Positions 28,417 through 36,039 of a DNA stretch of 64,000 nucleotides are shown here, piece after piece. Source of the stretch: Glycomyces sp. YM15 (GTDB lineage Bacteria > Actinomycetota > Actinomycetes > Mycobacteriales > Micromonosporaceae); assembly GCF_016918015.1 (NCBI RefSeq), contig NZ_JAERMK010000001.1, positions 502,103 to 566,102 on the forward strand, written 5' to 3'. Under the pieces are notes generated by a model. That model made no database searches. It was given only the letters and a program-made list of their open reading frames with translations, and was not told where the DNA came from. Positions within the stretch are counted from its first letter, which is position 1. Every line of letters begins with the position of its first letter. The position numbers and the translations under genes are program-made.

Positions 28417-29205
28417 TCAGCCGAGCGCCGCCGCATCGAGGCAGTCGGCCAGGGCCGGGGCGAAATCCATGAAGCGGGCGCGCTGGTGATGGGTGTCGGC
28501 GCCGGTGCCGTCGCTCTTCCACACCGCGAGCCAACCGTCCTTCGCGGCCCACGACCAGCGGAACAGGTCCAGGCCCGCCCCCTCCGCCGCGGCGGCCACG
28601 GCTGCCGCGTACGCCGGGTCGTCCGTGTGCAGCCGCCGCGGCACGGGCCGGAAGAACCGGTCCAGCGCATCGGCGGTGAACCGCCCGATGCGGCCGCGCT
28701 GCCGCGACGGCGGGCGCGGCGGGTCCGGCAGCACGACCGGCTCGTAGCGCGCCCGGTGCCGGTGCCAGTTCCCGGCCATGGAGGAATCGCCGTCGAGCAG
28801 CCGGTGCTGCACCACGTCGGGCCCGATGCGCCGCAGCCGTACCGCGTTGCACCGCAACTGATAGATCGAGCCCGCGGCGGTCGCGTCGAGCGCGCTGAAC
28901 CCGAAGCTCTGCCGTCCCTCCCACACCCCGTGCAGCCAGCCCCGCGCTCGCGCGACCGGAATGCCCAGGCGCCCAAGGGAATCCAGGACCTCGGCGGTCT
29001 GGCCGCCCAAGTCCTCGGGCTGGAGTTCGGCGCGGAACGCGAGCCGGTACTTGCGGGCGAACTGCTGCCAGCCCGCGAGCGCCGACCGTGCCTCGCGTTC
29101 GGCCGCCGGTTCGAGACCGCCGGCGGCCTTGAGCGCGGCGCCCGCCAACTCGGTGCCGCTCTGGCCGACCTGACCCACCACAGGTTCCTCCCACTGTCGA
29201 TTCAC
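28417..29205 (-). CDS. Hypothetical protein, about 263 residues
   Basis: No family recognised. The product is soluble, rich in Trp and Arg (RYEPVVLPDPPRPPSRQRGRI, FRWSWAAKDGWLAVWKSDG in parts) without signal peptide or helices. Three starts are possible: GTG 29205, which follows TACAGT by four bases, or GTG 29181/29178, which follow a GGGAGGA site by four or seven bases. The last is the best-supported for ribosome binding; I give the longest. Codon use matches its neighbours. Confidence 0.6.
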   Translation of the reverse strand: MNRQWEEPVVGQVGQSGTELAGAALKAAGGLEPAAEREARSALAGWQQFARKYRLAFRAELQPEDLGGQTAEVLDSLGRLGIPVARARGWLHGVWEGRQSFGFSALDATAAGSIYQLRCNAVRLRRIGPDVVQHRLLDGDSSMAGNWHRHRARYEPVVLPDPPRPPSRQRGRIGRFTADALDRFFRPVPRRLHTDDPAYAAAVAAAAEGAGLDLFRWSWAAKDGWLAVWKSDGTGADTHHQRARFMDFAPALADCLDAAALG

Positions 29206-29392
29206 GAGCACTGTAGGGCGACGCGGCAAGGGCCGTCCTCCCCCAACGGGTACCGCGTCGCGTCCCGATGCGGACCCGATCTCCGAGACCAAGGCTGTGG
29301 CCTCGGAAAATGACTCCAAGTGCCGGATACCCGACAGACATGCGCGACTACCGGACGTAGCGTTAAGGCTTCCTACGCAGAGGAGGTTGCGT

Positions 29393-29797
29393 ATGACACG
29401 TCGTCTCGCATTCGTGGCGGCCGTCGCCGCCATGATCGTCTCGGCATCGAGCCCGGCGATGGCGTTCCAGCACGACAGGGTCCAGAACCCGGTGGTGCAC
29501 TGGGCACTCGACATCGCGATCCTCGCCATCGTAGTGGCTCCGATTTGGACGGCGCTGCTCTGGGGCAAGGGGCGTAGCAAGTGGCTGCTGGTCGGCCTGA
29601 TCGCCTTCGTGCAGGTGCCCGTCGCGATCCTGGGGTTCTCACCGAGCGCCTCGGCACTGTTCGCGGGCGGCGGCCTGTTCCTCGGCCTCGCGATCACGAC
29701 CGCCGCGATCGTCTATACCCGCAGGGTGACCCGCCAGGAGCGGACCCGCGCCGTCGAAGCGGCGTCGCAGCAGGAACTGCCGGGCGAGGCCGCCTGA
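29393..29797 (+). CDS. Small exported/membrane protein, unknown
   Basis: 134 residues from ATG 29393, which has AGGAGG six bases upstream. A signal-like N-terminus (RRLAFVAAVAAMIVSASSPAMA) is followed by three hydrophobic segments (IAILAIVVAPIWTALLW, LLVGLIAFVQVPVAILGF, FAGGGLFLGLAITTAAIVY) and a charged tail. No named family. Longer in-frame starts exist upstream but lack ribosome sites. Confidence 0.7.
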   Translation: MTRRLAFVAAVAAMIVSASSPAMAFQHDRVQNPVVHWALDIAILAIVVAPIWTALLWGKGRSKWLLVGLIAFVQVPVAILGFSPSASALFAGGGLFLGLAITTAAIVYTRRVTRQERTRAVEAASQQELPGEAA

Positions 29798-30115
29798 GCC
29801 GAGGGCGAAACCGGAGAGCCGACCGCCTTCGCGCAGCAGTCGGAACTCGGGGCAGCCGCGGAAGGGGCCGTCGAACCCGCCGGTGACAGGGTTCCGGTAG
29901 GCGTGCCAAGAGCAGTGCTCCTCGCCGACCCAGCCCCAAGCCCGGTGCGTTTCGGCACCGCCGAAGCGGTACACGCCGACGCTCATCGTCCGGCCGCCGA
30001 CCGGGCGCCGGTAGAAGTCGGCGTCGAGACCCGGCACCGGGATCGACTCGAAGTCGATGTCCGGCAGGGTCTTGTGATACGTGAAATCGGCGAGATGCGG
30101 GATCTCGCCGACCAT
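29639..30115 (-). CDS. Possible hypothetical protein, partly antisense to its neighbour
   Basis: 158 residues from ATG 30115; an in-frame GTG at 30151 lies inside the pfkA terminator hairpin, so I prefer the shorter form. The first 110 residues look protein-like (GEIPHLADFTYHKTLPDIDFESIPVPGLDADFYRRP in parts; SVGVYRFGGAETHRAWGWVGEEHCSWHAYRNP). The last 53 codons are antisense to the gene ending at 29797 and are Arg-rich, suggesting the true end was lost or that the tail is decayed. No family recognised and no ribosome site. Confidence 0.4.
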   Translation of the reverse strand: MVGEIPHLADFTYHKTLPDIDFESIPVPGLDADFYRRPVGGRTMSVGVYRFGGAETHRAWGWVGEEHCSWHAYRNPVTGGFDGPFRGCPEFRLLREGGRLSGFALGSGGLARQFLLRRRFDGAGPLLAGHPAGIDDRGGRDREAEEQAAAREQCRGAR

Positions 30116-30141
30116 CACAGAGGGATCAGTCTCTCGAAAAG

Positions 30142-30181
30142 CCACGGGCACGCCTGGTCTAACGACCGGACGTGCCCGTGG
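30142..30181 (-). terminator. Intrinsic terminator downstream of the phosphofructokinase gene
   Basis: An 11-bp stem (CCACGGGCACG/CGTGCCCGTGG) with an inner GGTC-taac-GACC helix, followed on the minus strand by CTTTTCG. It lies about 125 bases after the pfk stop; the stretch between holds no gene I can see. Confidence 0.7.
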
Positions 30182-30305
30182 TTGCGCAATTCTGACAGTG
30201 CGTTATCGCCGGTCCGGCTTCAGCTCCCCTTCAGGTTTGCCCCACTACCGTGGAAACCGGGGGACCTCACCCAGCCGACGACACCGCCATTGGCGTGCCC
30301 GTCGG

Positions 30306-31331
30306 CTACACGCCGAAGAAGACCTCGGCGTCGGCGTAACGCTCGACGGGGACGGTCTTCAGGACGTCGGTGCCCTCGTTGATCGGGATGCGCACGACGT
30401 TGGTGCCCTGGAGCGCCATCATCTTGCCGAAGTCGCCCTCGTTCACGGCCGCGGCGGCCTCGAGGCCCAGGCGGGTGGCGAGCACGCGGTCGAACGCGGT
30501 CGGCGTGCCGCCGCGCTGCAGGTGGCCGAGGATGATCGCGCGGGTCTCGATCTCCGCGCGCTCCTTGATCTCCTTGGCGACCCAGTCGCCGACGCCGCCG
30601 AGCTTGACGTGGCCGAACGCGTCGACCTCGCCGTCCTTGAGGACCATGCCCTCCTGGGCGTGCGCGCCCTCGGAGACGGCGACGATGGTGGCCTTGCCGG
30701 CCTCCTTGCGCTCCTTGACGAAGTTCGCGACCTTCTCGATGTCGAAGGCGACCTCGGGAATGAGGGTCACGTTCGCGCCGCCGGCGATGCCCGCGTGGAG
30801 CGTCATCCAGCCGGCGTGGCGGCCCATGATCTCGACGACGATGCAGCGGTCGTGCGAGTCGGCCGTCGTCCACAGGCGGTCGATGGCCTCGGTCGCGATG
30901 TTCACCGCGGTGTCGAAGCCGAAGGTGTAGTCGGTGCCCGAAAGGTCGTTGTCGATCGTCTTCGGCACGCCGACGCAGTTGACGCCGTCGGCGGTCAGCT
31001 TCGTGGCGACACCGAGGGTGTCCTCGCCGCCGATCGCGATGAGCGCGTCGACGCCCAGGTCCGCCATGTTCTTCTTGATGGCCTCGACGCCGCCCTCGAT
31101 CTTGTAAGGGTTGGTGCGGGAGGAGTGGAGGATCGTGCCGCCCTGGTCGAGGATGTTCTCGACCGAGTCCCAGTCCAGGGGCTGGGTGATGCCCTCGATC
31201 GGACCCCGCCAGCCGTAGCGGAAGCCCACGAACTCGTGGCCGAATTCCTTGCTGCCCTTACGAACCGCGGCACGAATGACCGCGTTGAGACCGGGGCAGT
31301 CACCGCCGCCGGTGAGCACGCCAATGCGCAT
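30306..31331 (-). CDS. 6-phosphofructokinase of group III, predicted pyrophosphate-dependent
   Basis: 341 residues, the length of actinobacterial group III PFK. It starts MRIGVLTGGGDCPGLNAVIRA (in parts) and has PKTIDNDLSGTDYTFGFDTA, EIMGRHAGW and GHLQRGGTPTAFDR. Numbering coincides with E. coli PfkA: residue 104 is Asp (GGED) and 124 is Lys (PKTIDND). ATP enzymes have Gly104; Asp104 with Lys124 is the accepted signature of PPi-dependent enzymes such as that of Amycolatopsis methanolica, while Streptomyces ATP-PFK has GGEG. So it should catalyse reversible phosphorylation of fructose 6-phosphate by PPi. Monocistronic, with its own terminator. Confidence 0.88.
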   Translation of the reverse strand: MRIGVLTGGGDCPGLNAVIRAAVRKGSKEFGHEFVGFRYGWRGPIEGITQPLDWDSVENILDQGGTILHSSRTNPYKIEGGVEAIKKNMADLGVDALIAIGGEDTLGVATKLTADGVNCVGVPKTIDNDLSGTDYTFGFDTAVNIATEAIDRLWTTADSHDRCIVVEIMGRHAGWMTLHAGIAGGANVTLIPEVAFDIEKVANFVKERKEAGKATIVAVSEGAHAQEGMVLKDGEVDAFGHVKLGGVGDWVAKEIKERAEIETRAIILGHLQRGGTPTAFDRVLATRLGLEAAAAVNEGDFGKMMALQGTNVVRIPINEGTDVLKTVPVERYADAEVFFGV

Positions 31332-31440
31332 GTGTCTTACTCCCTGGAGTGAGGACTGTTAACTGGGCGGCCCCATTGCCGAAACACGCCCAGCCTATAT
31401 CGAGACCACGGGTCGGCGACCAGGGGTTCGGCAGGTCGGC

Positions 31441-31995
31441 CTAGTGGTGGGATTCGGCCGGGCCGTACGCGGCGCGCTCGGCGCGGAACGCCTCGAGGGC
31501 CTTCCAGCGGGCGAGGTTCAGCTTCGCGTCGGTGAGGGCGTCGTGCATGTCGGCGTCGGGCGTCGTCGGCAGTTCGGGACGACCGAGGTCCTCCCAGCGC
31601 TGACGCAGGTCCTTGGTCATGCGGGGCAGCGCCCGCGGCAGCTCCGGCATCGTGCCCCACAACTGCGCGAGCACGACGTGGTCGTACGCGCCGATCCAGG
31701 CCCACAGCTCGATGCGCTCCCCCGGGTGCGAACCGGACTTGCGGCGCACCGGCGCGACCAGGAACTCGTACAGCTCATCGCGGATCGTGGCGCGGTTCTT
31801 CCACAGGGAGCTCGCCGGAGGCGGGAGCTTGTCGAGGACGTTGCGGCGCACCCAGTCGATGGCGCGGGACGGGTCGAACTCGGTCGACACGGCGTAGTAC
31901 TCGCGCCCCTGCTCGTCGACGACGGCGATCGAGACCAGCTCGATCGTGCGACCGTCCTCGATGAACTCGCAGTCGTAGAAGTAGCGGTACGCCAC
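31441..31995 (-). CDS. 3'-5' exoribonuclease AS (DEDD family, Rv2179c-like)
   Basis: 184 residues from GTG 31995 (AAAGG seven bases upstream). The start VAYRYFYDCEFIEDGRTIELVSIAVV (in parts) carries catalytic D8 and E10; ELWAWIGAYDHVVLAQLWG and DADMHDALTDAK supply the remaining acidic and His residues of a DEDDh enzyme. It closely matches M. tuberculosis Rv2179c, a 3'-exoribonuclease with preference for adenylate-containing substrates. In mycobacteria it also sits next to the class II DAHP synthase gene; here other genes separate them. Confidence 0.92.
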   Translation of the reverse strand: MAYRYFYDCEFIEDGRTIELVSIAVVDEQGREYYAVSTEFDPSRAIDWVRRNVLDKLPPPASSLWKNRATIRDELYEFLVAPVRRKSGSHPGERIELWAWIGAYDHVVLAQLWGTMPELPRALPRMTKDLRQRWEDLGRPELPTTPDADMHDALTDAKLNLARWKALEAFRAERAAYGPAESHH

Positions 31996-32323
31996 GCATC
32001 GGCCTTTCGTATGATCTCGGGCGGTCTTTTCGGCCGTTCTCGAGCCGCACCCGTATGTCGCCGGACTGGAGTCGACGCTACGCCATACGATCAGGCAGCC
32101 CGAATCTGACCTCGCGTCCCGCACACGGGCGAAGTGATACCGGACAATCGACGCGAAAGCACGTAGAGTTGATCGTACACTCGGTCGAGTGACAAGTGCG
32201 CCGTCTGGACACACGGCTCAACGGAGAGTGAAGTTTCCGACACCGGGCTCTGTACAACGACGGAAAAGACAGCGATCATCGGAGGGAGCCCGCGGACCCG
32301 GGACCCACCGAAGGGGGAGAACT
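31996..32323. other. Divergent intergenic region (328 bases)
   Basis: Holds the promoters of the exonuclease and Crp-family genes. I see an inverted repeat CACTCG-GT-CGAGTG at 32178-32191, about 130 bases before the regulator start, and an AAGGGGGAG ribosome site just before 32324. No small ORF or RNA gene is apparent. Confidence 0.5.
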
Positions 32324-33013
32324 ATGGGTGTCAGCCCATCTGAAGACCCGCTTGCAGGCGTCGCCATGTTCGCCGGCCTCGACCCGCAGGCACGGCGGCA
32401 GATCGCGGGGGTGGCAGTACAACGCCACTACCGGCGTGGGCACCTCCTGTTCTTCGAAGGCGAGCCGGGCGAATCACTCATCATGATCCGGTCGGGGGCG
32501 GTGAGCGTCTTCCGGACCGCCGCCACCGGCGAGCGCGCGATGCTCCACGTCGCCCGGGCTCCCGAGGTGCTCGGCGAGGTCTCGCTGCTGGACGGATCGC
32601 CCCGGTCGGCCAGCGCCGAGGCGCTCGAGGACACGTCGGCACTGGCGCTGGCGCGGTCGTCGTTCCTCGAGCTGGTGCACGGGAACCCGAAGATGCTGGA
32701 CGCGGTGCTGCGGTCGATGGGCATGATCGTGCGGCGGTTGACGGAGCAGTCCTCCGACCACGTGTTCCTGGATCTGCCGGGACGGGTGGCGAAGACGCTG
32801 GTGCGGCTCGCGGAGCAGCACTCGTCGCCGATGACGACGATCGAGTTGAACCAGACGCAGTTGGCGGAGATGGCCGGGGGTTCGCGTCAGAGCGTGAACC
32901 AGGCGATCGGGATCTTCGCGAACCGTGGCTGGCTGCGCACGGAGGGCCGCAAGATCGTCGTGGTGGACCTCCCGGCGCTCAGACGGCGGGCAGGCTTCGG
33001 CGGAGCCGAATAA
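32324..33013 (+). CDS. Crp/Fnr-family transcriptional regulator
   Basis: 229 residues from ATG 32324 with AAGGGGGAG upstream. The cyclic-nucleotide-binding-like barrel (about 15-125) has GHLLFFEGEPGESLIMIRSGAVSVFR (in parts) and LGEVSLLDGSPRSASAEALED; the last block differs from the E. coli cAMP site, since it has SPRSASA. The HTH is LNQTQLAEMAGGSRQSVNQAI, like the actinobacterial Crp/GlxR group, followed by the wing WLRTEGRKIVV. The final four residues and the stop lie inside a 25-bp tandem repeat. Regulon unknown. Confidence 0.9.
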   Translation: MGVSPSEDPLAGVAMFAGLDPQARRQIAGVAVQRHYRRGHLLFFEGEPGESLIMIRSGAVSVFRTAATGERAMLHVARAPEVLGEVSLLDGSPRSASAEALEDTSALALARSSFLELVHGNPKMLDAVLRSMGMIVRRLTEQSSDHVFLDLPGRVAKTLVRLAEQHSSPMTTIELNQTQLAEMAGGSRQSVNQAIGIFANRGWLRTEGRKIVVVDLPALRRRAGFGGAE

Positions 33014-33143
33014 GAGGCACAGGGGCGGAGCCGAATAAGAGGCACAGGGGCGGAGCCGAATAGAAGCACAGCGGCGGCGCCGAATGGAAGGCACGCGGGC
33101 GGAGCCGAATAGACCGCGCCGGGGCTGAGCCGAAGTGAGCGCC
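33001..33143. repeat. Degenerate tandem repeat, period about 25 bp, overlapping the regulator stop codon
   Basis: Units start at 33001, 33026, 33051, 33075, 33100 and 33125. The first two are identical; the core is CGGAGCCGAATAAGAGGCAC plus AGGGG, and later copies have substitutions or a 1-base deletion. The first copy supplies the codons GGAE and TAA of the Crp-family gene. Later copies hold further in-frame-like TAA/TAG triplets. It fills the space to the convergent plsC gene. Confidence 0.85.
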
Positions 33144-33186
33144 TGATCCGGCACTCCGAACACGCCCGAACCGAACGGCATTGCGC

Positions 33187-33864
33187 CTAATGCTTGCCCT
33201 TGCCCTTGAACTTCGCGGCGTACTCGTCGACGTAGTCCTGTCCCGAGAGCGCCCTGAGGGCGTCCATGACCTCGTCGGTGACGGCGCGTTCGATGAAGCG
33301 GTCGCCCACGAGGTCGCGGTAGCGGTTGAAGTCGAGCGAGGGCCCGAACCTGATCTTGACGCGGCCGATGCGCGGGATGCGCCGCCCGATCGGCTGCAGT
33401 TCTCCGGTGTTGAGCATGGCGACGGGGACGACGGGTGACCCGGTCTGGAGCGCGAGGCGTGCGACGCCGGTCTTGCCGCGGTACAGGCGGCCGTCGGGCG
33501 AGCGCGTGCCCTCGGGGTAGATGCCGAAGAGGCGGCCTTCGGAGAGGACGCGTTTGCCGGTGTCGAGCGAGGCGCTGGCGGCGTCGCCGCCCGCCCGGTC
33601 GACGGGGATGGCGCCGACGGCGTTCATGAAGGTGCGTATGAACCAGCCTTTGAAGCCGGTGCCGGTGAAGTACTCCTCTTTCGCGATGAACGTGACCCGG
33701 CGTTTGACGACGAGGGGCATGAAGAAGGAGTCGGTGACGGCGAGGTGGTTGGAGGCCAGGATCGCCGGGCCGTCTTCGGGCACGTGTTCGAGCCCTTCGA
33801 CCTGCGGCCGGTAGACGACCCACAGCAGCGAGCCCAGCGTCGCCTTCAGCACCCAGTAGATCAC
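33187..33864 (-). CDS. plsC: 1-acylglycerol-3-phosphate acyltransferase (PlsC family)
   Basis: 225 residues. A membrane-associated N-terminus (IYWVLKATLGSLLWVVYRP) precedes the catalytic HX4D (NHLAVTDSFF, H40 and D45), the glycerol-phosphate-binding YPEGTRSPDGRLYRGKTG and VVPVAMLNTGE. It adds an acyl chain to lysophosphatidate. GTG 33864 has no ribosome site and follows TACGCT by seven bases. The C-terminus is basic (KFKGKGKH). The M. tuberculosis counterpart Rv2182c lies in a comparable neighbourhood. Confidence 0.9.
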   Translation of the reverse strand: MIYWVLKATLGSLLWVVYRPQVEGLEHVPEDGPAILASNHLAVTDSFFMPLVVKRRVTFIAKEEYFTGTGFKGWFIRTFMNAVGAIPVDRAGGDAASASLDTGKRVLSEGRLFGIYPEGTRSPDGRLYRGKTGVARLALQTGSPVVPVAMLNTGELQPIGRRIPRIGRVKIRFGPSLDFNRYRDLVGDRFIERAVTDEVMDALRALSGQDYVDEYAAKFKGKGKH

Positions 33865-34089
33865 GCGTTCAAGCGTATCGGTACCGGTCGATCCGCTCCA
33901 CGTCGAGCGCTCCCGGGGTCGGTACCGATGGGGCGGGGCGCTCCCGCGCGGTGGCGGCGGTCGGCGGACGCGTGCGAGAATGGGCAAGCGGCGCGAAACG
34001 GGACCGCCCGGCCGCCGGTTCGACCGGTGGGCCGTGCACGAGCCCCTCGCGATGCCCGCGCCCCGTCATTCAGCGACCCGGGAGGCGAC

Positions 34090-34860
34090 GTGACGAACGA
34101 TTCCGAGGAGTTCACGTTCGACCTCGGTGCCGACGCCAAGGCCACGATGGTGCTGTGCCACGGCTTCACCTCCGATCCGGCGAGCATGCGGCCCTGGGGC
34201 GAGTACCTGCGGGACGAGGGCTTCAACGTGGTCTCGCCGCTGCTTCCGGGCCACGGCGACACGTGGCAGGTGCTGGCGAAGGCGACCTGGCAGCAGTGGT
34301 ACCGGCGGCTCGAGGAGGCGCTGGACGAGGCGATGGCCCTGGGTCGTCCGGTGTTCGCGGGCGGACTGTCGATGGGCGGGTCGCTGTGTCTGCGGCTGGC
34401 GGAGCAGCGCGGCGGCGACCTGTCGGGGCTGGTGCTGGTGAATCCGGCGATCTTCGACAGCAAGCCGCAGGGGTTCCTGGCCCCGATGCTGCGGTATGTG
34501 ATGCCGAGCGTGCCGTCGATCGGCTCTGACGTGAACAAGCCGGATGTGCGCGAGAAGACGACGTCGCGGACGCCGGTGGCGGCCTATGTGTCGCTGCGGC
34601 GGTTGTGGCAGGTCACGCGGCCGGAGCTGGCTCGGGTGACGGTGCCGTTGCGGATCTTCACCAGCGCGGAGGACCATGTGGTGAGTCCGCGCAACAGTGC
34701 GGTGATCCGGGCGGGCGTGCGTTCGAAGGATGTCGAGTCGACGGTGCTGCCGCGCAGTTTCCATGTGGCGACGCTCGACTACGACGCCGAGACGATCTTC
34801 TCCGGGAGTGTCGAGTTCATGGTCCGGCAGCTGGTCAAGACCCGAGGTGTCCATGACTGA
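34090..34860 (+). CDS. Alpha/beta hydrolase (carboxylesterase/monoglyceride lipase type)
   Basis: 256 residues. The oxyanion segment is LCHGFTSDPASM, the nucleophile elbow GGLSMGGSLCL, the acid likely Asp in TSAEDHVVS and the base His in PRSFHVATLDYD, all in the order of the Est30/monoacylglycerol lipase group. GTG 34090 follows GGGAGG. Its stop overlaps the start of the next gene by eight bases (ATGACTGA). Placed next to plsC, a role in lipid turnover is possible but not shown. Confidence 0.87.
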   Translation: MTNDSEEFTFDLGADAKATMVLCHGFTSDPASMRPWGEYLRDEGFNVVSPLLPGHGDTWQVLAKATWQQWYRRLEEALDEAMALGRPVFAGGLSMGGSLCLRLAEQRGGDLSGLVLVNPAIFDSKPQGFLAPMLRYVMPSVPSIGSDVNKPDVREKTTSRTPVAAYVSLRRLWQVTRPELARVTVPLRIFTSAEDHVVSPRNSAVIRAGVRSKDVESTVLPRSFHVATLDYDAETIFSGSVEFMVRQLVKTRGVHD

Positions 34861-35368
34861 CCGCAGTGAGCAGGAGGGCAACGGCGAGCCCGACAGCGGC
34901 GAGCAGAACGACGGGCCGCCGGAGCTGCGTCCGGAGGATGTCGACCGGCGTTTCAACGAGCTCATCAAGGGCTTGGGGGACACGGAGACCGGGCTCGTGA
35001 AGGGGCTCGGCGCCGAGGAGCATCCGACGGAGGCCGTGCCGATGACGCCTCCCGTCGTGTCCTCGGGCTCGGACGACGAGCCGACGCTGCTGGACTTGTG
35101 GGACGCGGAGCTGCCGGACGACGACGAGGAGGATTACGAGCCTCCGGAACCGCCGCCCGTGCCGTGGCCGAGCCTGCCGGCGGTCGGCGGGGTGCTGCTC
35201 ATCATCGGCGGCATCGCGCTGCTGGTGAATCCGGGCATCGCGCCGCTGGGGACGAGTCCGGGTCGCCTGGTCGGGTTCGTGGGGTTCCTGATCGGCGTGT
35301 GGCTGCTCATCAGCCGCCTGCGCCCCGACAAGGAACCGGGCGACACCGATGACGGCGCGGTCGTCTGA
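34853..35368 (+). CDS. Acidic protein with two C-terminal membrane helices
   Basis: 171 residues. The first 100 residues are strongly acidic and probably disordered (GEPDSGEQNDGPPELRPEDVDRRFNELIKG in parts; ELPDDDEEDYEPPEP). Two closely spaced helices follow (LPAVGGVLLIIGGIALLV and LVGFVGFLIGVWLLI). It overlaps the hydrolase stop by eight bases, so it is co-translated. Such proteins follow this hydrolase in other actinobacteria; the function is unknown. Confidence 0.75.
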   Translation: MTDRSEQEGNGEPDSGEQNDGPPELRPEDVDRRFNELIKGLGDTETGLVKGLGAEEHPTEAVPMTPPVVSSGSDDEPTLLDLWDAELPDDDEEDYEPPEPPPVPWPSLPAVGGVLLIIGGIALLVNPGIAPLGTSPGRLVGFVGFLIGVWLLISRLRPDKEPGDTDDGAVV

Positions 35369-35406
35369 GGCACGGTCCGCTCAGTGCTTTCGGCGTGCGC
35401 CGGGAA

Positions 35407-36039
35407 TCACCGCTGCTGCGCGTCGAGCCAGGACAGGATCGCGTCGAGGAGGCCTTCGGCCGCGGCGCCCTTGAACACGTCGTCGGGGGCGCCCGCGAAC
35501 GTCAGCGGGGTGATGCCGTACTCGTCGGCGACCGCCTGGACTTCCTTCGACTGCGTCTCGGATTCGCTCACCACCAGCAGCACCGGCGGCTCGCCCACCG
35601 GCTTCGGCAACTGTTTCGGGAAGCGCTGCGGCGACACGAGCACCAGCCCCGCCGCCGGGTAGCGTCCGGCCGCCAGCGCCGCCCAGGCCGCGCCCTCGCG
35701 GTGCCCGATGAGGACTGTCTGGCGGGGCACGGTGACCGCGGCCTGCACCACGTCGTGGGCGCGGGCCTCCGCCCCGCCTACGGCGGCGGGCGTGCCGCCC
35801 TGCCCGCGCACGCTCACGGCCGCCGCGTACCGGCCCGAGGACGCGATCCGCTTGAGCCACAAGGCGTTGAACGCGGCCGCCCCGGCTGCATCGCTGGTGC
35901 AGCACAGCACCGGGTTCGTCTCGGGGTTGTCCTTGATCTCGATGTCGAAGAGGTCGGCGGGCTCGAAGACGGCGATCTCGCGCCGGACCGGGACCGGCTC
36001 GGGGGTGCGGGCGCGCCGGATCCAGGCGGTGAGGCTCAT
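35407..36039 (-). CDS. Alpha/beta-hydrolase-like protein lacking the nucleophile
   Basis: 210 residues. The beta-strand and elbow pattern PRQTVLIGHREGAAWAALAAGRYPAAGLVLVSPQRFP (in parts) is that of an alpha/beta hydrolase, but the nucleophile position of GxSxG is Arg (GHREG, codon CGC). I find no clear catalytic His near the C-terminus (PDDVFKGAAAEG). It is therefore probably not a hydrolase. ATG 36039 overlaps the upstream monooxygenase stop as ATGA, tying the two together. Confidence 0.7.
   Translation of the reverse strand: MSLTAWIRRARTPEPVPVRREIAVFEPADLFDIEIKDNPETNPVLCCTSDAAGAAAFNALWLKRIASSGRYAAAVSVRGQGGTPAAVGGAEARAHDVVQAAVTVPRQTVLIGHREGAAWAALAAGRYPAAGLVLVSPQRFPKQLPKPVGEPPVLLVVSESETQSKEVQAVADEYGITPLTFAGAPDDVFKGAAAEGLLDAILSWLDAQQR

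Noticed and set aside
33001..33143. CRISPR-like array
   Set aside because: Units are directly abutting without unique spacers, diverge from copy to copy and have no cas genes nearby. It is a plain tandem repeat.
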